Shown: piece after piece, positions 58,328 through 64,000 of the stretch
Layout: every line of letters starts with the position of its first letter
Numbering within the stretch: position 1 is the stretch's first letter
NCBI GenBank assembly: GCA_019104865.1
Contig: JAHRWZ010000062.1
Span: 62,001-126,000 of the forward strand
DNA: 64,000 nucleotides
Direction: 5' to 3'
Source: Castellaniella sp.
GTDB taxonomy: Bacteria; Pseudomonadota; Gammaproteobacteria; Burkholderiales; Burkholderiaceae_B
Notes under the pieces: generated by a model
Told to the model about the DNA's origin: nothing
What the model saw: only the letters and a program-made list of their open reading frames with translations
Database searches by the model: none
Program-made: the position numbers and the translations under genes

Positions 58328-59671
58328 ATGAGTCGCAGGCTGTATTCGCTGTTGCTGATCCTGTTGTCGCCGCTGTTGCTGGGGTGGATGGCCCTGCGCG
58401 CCCGGCGCGCCGGTGGGCAATGGTCGGTGCTGGGTGCCGCGCGTTTCGGGCATTACCGGCGGCCGGCCCCGATACGCGGCGCGATCTGGATCCACGCGGT
58501 CAGCCTGGGGGAAACGCGGGCCGCTCAGCCCCTGATCCGCGCGTTGCTGGATCGGGGATACCCGGTGCTGCTGACCCATCTGACAGCGACGGGGTGGGCC
58601 GAAGGGCAGCGGGTTCACGCGCGGGACATCGCCCAGGGGCGCCTGCTGCAGGCGTGGCTGCCGTACGATTTTCCGGGTGCCACACGGCGCTTCCTGCGGC
58701 ACTATCGGCCGGCCATGGGGGTGCTGATCGAGCGGGAAGTCTGGCCCAACCTGGTGCATGCCGCGTCCCGGGCGGACATGCCGCTGATTCTTGCCAGTGC
58801 CCGTCTGTCCGCCGCGTCGTTGCGCGGCATGGTGCGGCTGGGCAGCCTGATGCGGCGGACCTACGGCCTGATCACGCACACGTATGCCCAGTCCCTGACC
58901 GATGCCCGACGCCTCGAGCGTATCGGGGCGGATCCGGTCAGCGTGTCGGGCAATTTCAAATTCGATCTGCGGCTGGACGAGACGTTGGTGGCCCGGGGGC
59001 GCGCGTTCCATGCGCGTCTGGGGCGGCGCATCGTGGCCGTGGCCAGTACCCGCGAAGGCGAGGACGCTCCGTTCATCCAGGCCATCCGCCGCCAGATCGC
59101 CCGCGACGCCGCCCTGGGCGGGGCGGATGATACGTCTGTGCTGTTTCTGTTGATCCCGCGCCACCCCCAGCGGTTCGACGAGGCGGCGGGACTGCTGGAG
59201 GCCGCGGGATTGTCTTTCGTGCGGCGGTCACGCTTGCTGGAACTGGGGGATGGCGGCAGTTCGGCCGTCGACGCCTGTCGGGGTGTCGCGGTGCTGCTGG
59301 GGGACACGCTGGGCGAGATGCCCTGGTACTACGCCTGCGGGCAGGTGGCCATCGTGGGTGGCAGCTTTGCACCGCTGGGTGGGCAGAATTTCATCGAGGC
59401 CAGCGCGCTGGGATGCCCCGTCGTCGTGGGGCCGCATACCGCGAATTTCGGGCAGGCGGTCACGGATGCGCTGGCGGCCGGTGCCATCGTGCGGGCCGAT
59501 GATCCGGAAGCGGCGGTGCGCCAGGCGCTGCGGTGGCTGGCCCACCCCGCCGAACTGGCCCGGGTGGGCGATGCCGGCCGCCATTGGGTAAGCCAGCACG
59601 CGGGCGCCGTGGACCGGGTAGTCAACGGAATCGAGGATCTGCTGGCGCAGCGTGCATCCGATCGACGGTAG
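58328..59671 (+). CDS. waaA: 3-deoxy-D-manno-octulosonic-acid (Kdo) transferase
   Basis: A 447-residue membrane-anchored GT30 enzyme that attaches Kdo to lipid A. The anchor is residues 2-20. It contains IWIHAVSLGETRAAQPL, LTHLTATGWAEGQRV, YDFPGATRRFLRHYRP, LIEREVWPNLVHAA and the C-terminal GGSFAPLGGQNFIEASALG, all diagnostic. The ATG at 58328 follows GGTGGG; a GTG three codons earlier (58319) is an alternative. It converges on galU across 17 bases. Confidence 0.94.
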   Translation: MSRRLYSLLLILLSPLLLGWMALRARRAGGQWSVLGAARFGHYRRPAPIRGAIWIHAVSLGETRAAQPLIRALLDRGYPVLLTHLTATGWAEGQRVHARDIAQGRLLQAWLPYDFPGATRRFLRHYRPAMGVLIEREVWPNLVHAASRADMPLILASARLSAASLRGMVRLGSLMRRTYGLITHTYAQSLTDARRLERIGADPVSVSGNFKFDLRLDETLVARGRAFHARLGRRIVAVASTREGEDAPFIQAIRRQIARDAALGGADDTSVLFLLIPRHPQRFDEAAGLLEAAGLSFVRRSRLLELGDGGSSAVDACRGVAVLLGDTLGEMPWYYACGQVAIVGGSFAPLGGQNFIEASALGCPVVVGPHTANFGQAVTDALAAGAIVRADDPEAAVRQALRWLAHPAELARVGDAGRHWVSQHAGAVDRVVNGIEDLLAQRASDRR

Positions 59672-59688
59672 GCACCCCTAGGCGGCGA

Positions 59689-60528
59689 TCAGTCGGCGGT
59701 CAGGCCGTGGTATTTGCGGCCCAGGGCGATCGTGGCCTTGAAGAAGCCTTCCTTGCTGCCGCAGTCGTAGCGCTCGCCGGTGTAGCGGTGGGCGAATACC
59801 CGGCGGTGTTTCAGCAGCGCGGAGATCGCGTCTGTCAGCTGGATTTCCTGGCCGACGCCCGCCCGGGTCTGACGCAGGAAGTCGAAGATTTCCGGTTCCA
59901 GCACATAGCGGCCGACCACGGCCTGGTTCGACGGGGCGTCCTGTGGTGCCGGCTTTTCGACGATGTGTTCCACGCGGGTATTGCGGGCATCCACCGACGT
60001 GCCGGCAATGATGCCGTATTTGCGGGTGTCTTGCGGGTCGATGGTCTGGATGGCCAGCACGCTGCCGTCGTGCTGGTGCGCGGCGTCCACCAGCTGGCGG
60101 GTGACGGCGGTGTCGGCATCCAGCAGATCGTCGGCCAGCAGCACGGCAAAGGGTTCGTTGCCGACGATGGGCGCGGCGCACAGCACGGCGTGGCCCAGGC
60201 CCAGGGGCTGGGCCTGGCGCGTGTAGATGCAATGCACGTGGTCCGGCAGGATCGAGCGGATGGTGTCGAGCAGCGCCTGTTTTCCCTTGGATTCCAGTTC
60301 GGCTTCCAGTTCCGGTGAGCGGTCGAAATGGTCTTCGATGGCGCGCTTGTTGCGGCCCGTGACGAAAATCAGTTCGGTGATGCCGGCGGCCAGGGCTTCT
60401 TCGACGGCGTACTGGATCAGCGGCTTGTCGACGATCGGCAGCATTTCCTTGGGCATGGCCTTGGTGGCGGGCAGGAATCGCGTGCCCAGCCCCGCGACGG
60501 GGAAGACGGCTTTGCGGATGGGTTTCAT
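59689..60528 (-). CDS. galU: UTP--glucose-1-phosphate uridylyltransferase
   Basis: A 279-residue nucleotidyltransferase that makes UDP-glucose for envelope polysaccharides. It has [20 protein letters not shown] (residues 6-25), [42 protein letters not shown] and LLADDLLD. Standard length for GalU. The ATG at 60528 overlaps the stop of a 58-residue gene (ATGA), so the two are coupled. Confidence 0.95.
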   Translation of the reverse strand: MKPIRKAVFPVAGLGTRFLPATKAMPKEMLPIVDKPLIQYAVEEALAAGITELIFVTGRNKRAIEDHFDRSPELEAELESKGKQALLDTIRSILPDHVHCIYTRQAQPLGLGHAVLCAAPIVGNEPFAVLLADDLLDADTAVTRQLVDAAHQHDGSVLAIQTIDPQDTRKYGIIAGTSVDARNTRVEHIVEKPAPQDAPSNQAVVGRYVLEPEIFDFLRQTRAGVGQEIQLTDAISALLKHRRVFAHRYTGERYDCGSKEGFFKATIALGRKYHGLTAD

Positions 60529-60701
60529 CGTGGGGTGAGTTCCGGCGGGATGGGCGTGCCCAGCGTGAGGGTCTGCTGATTGCGCTGCGACAGCGGGCGC
60601 GGCGTGCGTCCGTTTTCGGACGGCGGCGGGCCGAAAAAGCCCTGGCCGTAGGCAAGCAGGGCCAGATTGGCGACGACGGCGAGGGTCAACAGGAAGCGCA
60701 T
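60525..60701 (-). CDS. small secreted or membrane-anchored protein, 58 residues
   Basis: A short gene read by hand: [20 protein letters not shown] followed by [20 protein letters not shown] and ending PIPPELTPR. The first 20 residues form one hydrophobic helix or signal anchor; the rest is polar and Pro-rich. In related genomes a longer SPOR-domain protein with a similar N-terminus follows coaX, so this may be a shortened form that lost the SPOR domain. That comparison is from memory. It overlaps galU by 4 bases and follows coaX by 66. Confidence 0.65.
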   Translation of the reverse strand: MRFLLTLAVVANLALLAYGQGFFGPPPSENGRTPRPLSQRNQQTLTLGTPIPPELTPR

Positions 60702-60767
60702 GATGCCTGTCAGTATACAAGGCGAGGCGCCTGTGCCCGATGCTGCGGGGATGACGCGGCGCGGAAT

Positions 60768-61622
60768 TCAAGCATCCGGGTCCGGCGGATGGGACACCAG
60801 GCAGGCCAGGCCGTCCAGGACGGGGTTGTCCAGCCACTGCGCCGGCGTTTGCGGCAGCCGAAGATCGGCCTGTGCCTGGGTCAGGGCGGCCTGGACCGTG
60901 TCGCGTACGACTGGCCAGCCGCCCCCGCACACGAAGACGCGCGGGGCGTGTCCGCCGGCCGCCCGCAGGGCCAGCCGCCACTGACGCAGCACCGCGCCCG
61001 CCTGAGCCGCCGCGATGCCGCTGGCGATCGCGTCGTGCGTTTCGCGCGGGAAATCCACACAGTGGCCGGCGGTCAGGGGGAGCTGAGCCGTGCCCCGGGC
61101 CAGGCTTTGCGCCATCAGCGAGGGACCGGGCAGGATCAGGCCGCCGATGAAGGCGGCTTGCGGATGGGGCCCCCCAGCTGGCGGCATGTCGTGTCGCGGC
61201 TCCGGCAGCAGCGTGTCGATCGTGGTGGCCGTCCCGAAACTGACCAGCAGGGCGGGGTGGCCGTCCCGCCAGTCGGCCAGTGGGTGGACGTGCCGCAGCA
61301 GGCCCAGCAGGCCCAGCCAGCGGTCGGCACCCAGGCGTGCGGGGTCGGTGTAGCGATTGCGCAGCAGATCGCGTCCGTGGCGGGTGTCGCACCAGTGCAC
61401 ACTCAGGCCCCAGGCTGTCCGGCAGGCTTGTTCCAGGCGGGCGGCGATGTCTGGGCCGGCCACGTTGGAACCCAGGATGCGTCGCGGTTTGTGTGGCAGC
61501 CCGATCAGGTCGGACAGGTCCGCATAGTCCAGCGTTTCCGCCGTGATGTGGAGCTGGGATGCGTCCGGGTCCAGCCAGGCGTATTTTGCCCGGGTATTGC
61601 CGATGTCGATCAGCAGGATCAT
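60768..61622 (-). CDS. coaX: type III pantothenate kinase
   Basis: A 284-residue kinase for the first step of coenzyme A synthesis. It begins [18 protein letters not shown], the ASKHA-fold phosphate loop, and has [52 protein letters not shown] and [10 protein letters not shown]. The ATG at 61622 overlaps the birA stop (ATGA). The birA-coaX pair is standard in betaproteobacteria. Confidence 0.93.
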   Translation of the reverse strand: MILLIDIGNTRAKYAWLDPDASQLHITAETLDYADLSDLIGLPHKPRRILGSNVAGPDIAARLEQACRTAWGLSVHWCDTRHGRDLLRNRYTDPARLGADRWLGLLGLLRHVHPLADWRDGHPALLVSFGTATTIDTLLPEPRHDMPPAGGPHPQAAFIGGLILPGPSLMAQSLARGTAQLPLTAGHCVDFPRETHDAIASGIAAAQAGAVLRQWRLALRAAGGHAPRVFVCGGGWPVVRDTVQAALTQAQADLRLPQTPAQWLDNPVLDGLACLVSHPPDPDA

Positions 61623-62491
61623 CGCCGCAGCCGCACCGAGATTTCGCCGACCGACACCGCCTGGGTGCCGCTCGCGCTGCGCACGAGCAGTCGGCCGCTG
61701 GTATCGATGCCGCAGGCCACGCCGGTCTGCCTGAGGTGGCCGTCGTCGATCACGTCCACCTGCTGGCCGGCCAGCCCATCGACCTGCGCGTAGCGGGAGG
61801 GCAGATCGACGAAGCCGTGCGAGGTCGCCTGGTTCAGCGCGTCGTACCAGGCGCGCGCCGTGCTGGCCACCAGGTCGGCTGCGGTCGCGCTGGCGGCCTG
61901 GGGGTCGGTCGCGGAGATCTCCGCCCAGTCGGCGATGTTGCGATCCAGCGAGCGGGACAGTGCACGGGCGTCGAGCAGATTCAGCCCCATGCCGATGATG
62001 ATGACGTGGTGGTCGGCGACCTGCGCGGTGCCCGACCGGGTGGATTCGATCAGGATGCCCGCGAGCTTGGCCTGATCCCATTGCAGGTCGTTGGGCCATT
62101 TCATGTTCAGGCGGACCCGGTGTGCGGCGCCGATCCGCTGGCGCAGGGCCTGGCAGGTGGCCATGCCGATGAGCGGCGCCAGGGTGGGCAGCCGGCGCGT
62201 CGGCAGGAAGACATCGAAGGCGCAGGAAAACATCAGATTGGCGCCGATCCGGTTCTGCCAGGTGCGCCCGGCGCGCCCCCGGCCCTGTGTCTGCAGGTGG
62301 GTGCCCAGCAGCCAGGGACGGGCCAGGGGCCCCTGGTCGTCGCGGATGCGTGCCAGCAGGTTGGCATTGGTCGAGCCGGTCTCGGCCAGCCAGCCGACCA
62401 GGCGGAACTGGGGCAGGGCCGCGCGCAGCGTGGCCGCCATGGTTTCCGGGGCTGGCAGGCCGGGGGCGCTATCGGGTGTGGATCCGGTCAT
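61619..62491 (-). CDS. birA: biotin--[acetyl-CoA-carboxylase] ligase, without DNA-binding domain
   Basis: A 290-residue biotin protein ligase. The active-site loop is in [13 protein letters not shown] (GRGRxGR), followed by [23 protein letters not shown] and [11 protein letters not shown] small C-terminal SH3-like domain follows. No N-terminal helix-turn-helix is present, so it should not act as biotin repressor. I use ATG 62491; ATG 62533 would place its start only 7 bases from the divergent hydrolase start, which is unlikely. Confidence 0.9.
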   Translation of the reverse strand: MTGSTPDSAPGLPAPETMAATLRAALPQFRLVGWLAETGSTNANLLARIRDDQGPLARPWLLGTHLQTQGRGRAGRTWQNRIGANLMFSCAFDVFLPTRRLPTLAPLIGMATCQALRQRIGAAHRVRLNMKWPNDLQWDQAKLAGILIESTRSGTAQVADHHVIIIGMGLNLLDARALSRSLDRNIADWAEISATDPQAASATAADLVASTARAWYDALNQATSHGFVDLPSRYAQVDGLAGQQVDVIDDGHLRQTGVACGIDTSGRLLVRSASGTQAVSVGEISVRLRR

Positions 62492-62539
62492 ATGGGTAGA
62501 ATGAGGCCTGGGCGACACCGATAGAGAGTCCATGTCATC

Positions 62540-63184
62540 ATGAGCTTGCGAACGGAACAATCGGCTTTCCAGGGAATGTCGGGAACCGTTGAATATACTG
62601 TGGACCATCCGGATCAGTCACCTGTCGGGTGGGCGCTGGTCCTGCATCCGCATCCGTTGCATGGCGGCACGCGCGACAACAAAGTCGTCACGACGGTGGC
62701 GCGCACCTGCGTGCAGCAGGGGCTGCTGGCGATCCGGCCGAATTTTCGCGGGGTTGGGGCATCCCAGGGGGTGTTCGATCATGCCGTCGGCGAAACCGCC
62801 GACATGGTGGCTTGTGTCGAGCACGTGTTTCAGGCCTGGCCCCAGGCGTCCACCGGGCCCTGGGTACTGGCGGGCTTTTCCTTTGGTTCGGCGGTGGCGG
62901 CCCAGTTGTATGCCGAACTGGCGGATCGCGACCTGCCTCTGCCGGCCCGCTTGATGCTGATCGGCTGCGCGGTGGATCGCTTCCGCTACCGGCCGCTGAC
63001 GATGCCGGCGCATACCTTGATGATCCATGGCGAACAGGACGAGGTCGTGCCCCTGGCCGAAGGCATGGATTTCGCGCGGGCGCACCAGTTGCCCGTGACC
63101 GTGGTGCCGGATGCCGGCCACTTCTTTCATGGCAAGCTGCTGGTCCTGCGCCAGATTGTGGAAAGCGGGCTGGCCGGTCTGTGA
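62540..63184 (+). CDS. alpha/beta hydrolase
   Basis: A 214-residue serine hydrolase of the small cytoplasmic type. LHPHPLHGGTRDNKVV supplies the oxyanion region, the nucleophile elbow is GFSFGSAVA, the acid is likely in HGEQDEVVP, and the histidine is in DAGHFFHGK. RPNFRGVGASQG is typical of the subgroup often annotated as carboxylesterase or CocE/NonD-like. The substrate is unknown. Divergent from birA. The 120 bases after it hold the promoter of the next gene. Confidence 0.9.
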   Translation: MSLRTEQSAFQGMSGTVEYTVDHPDQSPVGWALVLHPHPLHGGTRDNKVVTTVARTCVQQGLLAIRPNFRGVGASQGVFDHAVGETADMVACVEHVFQAWPQASTGPWVLAGFSFGSAVAAQLYAELADRDLPLPARLMLIGCAVDRFRYRPLTMPAHTLMIHGEQDEVVPLAEGMDFARAHQLPVTVVPDAGHFFHGKLLVLRQIVESGLAGL

Positions 63185-63261
63185 TCGGGTAGTGTTTCAG
63201 TTGCTTGCGTTTTGTCTCGATTTACGTGGGACCGCCCCTCGAAGCCGTTGTGGGTGCTGCC

Positions 63262-63267
63262 TATAAT
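63262..63267 (+). promoter_or_regulatory. -10 box (TATAAT) of the D,D-carboxypeptidase gene
   Basis: A consensus TATAAT lies 37 bases before ATG 63305, giving a leader of about 30 bases. The -35 region at 17 bases upstream (TCGAAG) is poor, so an activator or upstream TG pair may help. Confidence 0.45.
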
Positions 63268-63304
63268 GGGCCTCACGTTTTGCCTCCCCCTATTTTTTCT
63301 GACC

Positions 63305-64000
63305 ATGCCCATGCGATCCGCCCTGCCGTCCTTTCGTCGTTTCCGTCTGGCGCCTCTGGCGCTCAGTTGTGCGCTGCTGATTCCGGGGGCGGCCTGGTCA
63401 CAGGCCGCGGCACCGGCCAAGGCACCCGCCACTGCCCCGGCGGCCAGCCCGACCGAGGGCGCGCCTGCCGCCCCGACGACCGAGGGCGTGAGCGCATTCT
63501 CGAACATCCCCCTGCCGACGCTGGGCGCCAAGGCCTGGCTGACGCTGGATGCCACCAGCGGCCAGATCATCGCCGCGCAGAATCCGAAGGATGCCGTCGA
63601 ACCCGCGTCGCTGACCAAACTGATGTCGGCTTACGTGATTTTCGAGGCCATCGAAGGCGGCCGCCTGAAACTCGATCAGATGGTCCACATTTCACCCAAG
63701 GCCTGGAAAACCGAAGGTTCGCGCATGTTCGTGAACCCGAATACCGAAGTGTCGGTCGATGACCTGCTGCAAGGCATGTTGGTGCAGTCCGGCAACGATG
63801 CTACCGTTGCCTTGGCCGAGGCCGTGGCCGGCAGCGAATCGGCCTTTGCCGCGCTGATGAATCAGCAGGCGAAGGCGTTGGGTATGACGCATACGCATTT
63901 CGTGAATTCCACCGGGCTGCCCGACCCCGATCACATGACGACGGTCGAGGACCTGGCGACGCTGGCCCGGGCGCTGGTGCAGCGCTACCCGCAGTTCCGC
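63305..64000 (+). CDS. D-alanyl-D-alanine carboxypeptidase (PBP5/6 type), N-terminal part
   Basis: The first 232 codons of a DacA/DacC-type enzyme; the gene runs out of the window. A signal peptide (to about residue 33, PGAAWSQA) is followed by a Pro/Ala-rich linker of about 40 residues. Then comes the penicillin-binding domain with the SxxK motif in EPASLTKLMSAYVIFEA (nucleophile Ser) and the SxN motif in LVQSGNDATVALAE. The KTG motif would lie beyond the edge. It trims the terminal D-Ala of peptidoglycan in the periplasm. A consensus -10 box lies just upstream. Confidence 0.93.
   Translation, partial: MPMRSALPSFRRFRLAPLALSCALLIPGAAWSQAAAPAKAPATAPAASPTEGAPAAPTTEGVSAFSNIPLPTLGAKAWLTLDATSGQIIAAQNPKDAVEPASLTKLMSAYVIFEAIEGGRLKLDQMVHISPKAWKTEGSRMFVNPNTEVSVDDLLQGMLVQSGNDATVALAEAVAGSESAFAALMNQQAKALGMTHTHFVNSTGLPDPDHMTTVEDLATLARALVQRYPQFR

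Noticed and set aside
1..64000. tRNA or rRNA genes, CRISPR arrays, insertion sequences, integrase or attachment sites
   Set aside because: I scanned the intergenic regions by eye and found no cloverleaf-type sequence, regular spaced repeats, transposase or integrase motifs, or terminal inverted repeats that I could support.

Overview
The window looks like a chromosome segment of a GC-rich betaproteobacterium, order Burkholderiales, probably an Alcaligenaceae-type genome. The evidence is the cytochrome aa3 cluster with DUF2909, DUF2970 and a 38-residue CoxS-like gene, a PhaM-type granule protein, the paired cyanophycin synthetases with their DUF1854/ABC partners, HTH-less birA next to coaX, and waaC-waaA. 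This assignment rests on gene content and order only; no rRNA or tRNA gene was seen.

Region 1 (1-15452, + strand) is a surface-polysaccharide locus. It holds the tail of a GT4 glycosyltransferase and a bacillosamine-type set: PglC-like phosphoglycosyltransferase, PglD-like acetyltransferase, PglE-like aminotransferase and PglF-like 4,6-dehydratase. A low-GC, frameshifted O-acyltransferase and a relic of the aminotransferase 5' end break up this set. Then come two paralogous Wzy/ligase-like membrane proteins bracketing a Wzx-like flippase and three glycosyltransferases, and finally a second (WbaP-type) initiating transferase. The locus ends against a headless YegP/DUF1508 fragment.

Region 2 (15659-21520) is a divergent catabolic-looking unit: a LysR regulator, a divergent SHMT-family PLP enzyme, and aapJ-aapQ-aapM of an L-amino-acid ABC importer with no ATPase gene.

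Region 3 (21680-30659) is a cyanophycin locus: CphA', with a broken ligase P-loop, then intact CphA. Divergent to these are a full ABC exporter and a DUF1854 protein. A convergent gene may encode a protein distantly like bacterial transglutaminase Tgl.

Region 4 (30842-43757) is mostly housekeeping: a PLP aminotransferase, ubiA, a GMC oxidoreductase, a putative antiporter, fmdB, DUF502, aspS, an EEP nuclease, rpoH under a perfect CIRCE element, and a CPA1 antiporter with a C-terminal cNMP-binding-like domain.

Region 5 (43781-52249, mostly - strand) encodes cytochrome c oxidase and its assembly: ctaC, ctaD, coxS, DUF2970, ctaE, SURF1, a Sco-like protein, ctaA, ctaB and Sco1. Cox11/ctaG is missing from its usual place.

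Region 6 (52505-64000) holds a NUDIX hydrolase, phaM, glmU, a glycosyltransferase, a gamma-carbonic-anhydrase-like protein, waaC, waaA, galU, a 58-aa gene, coaX, birA, an alpha/beta hydrolase and the start of a D,D-carboxypeptidase. glmU, galU, waaC and waaA supply precursors and core steps for the envelope polymers that region 1 would build.
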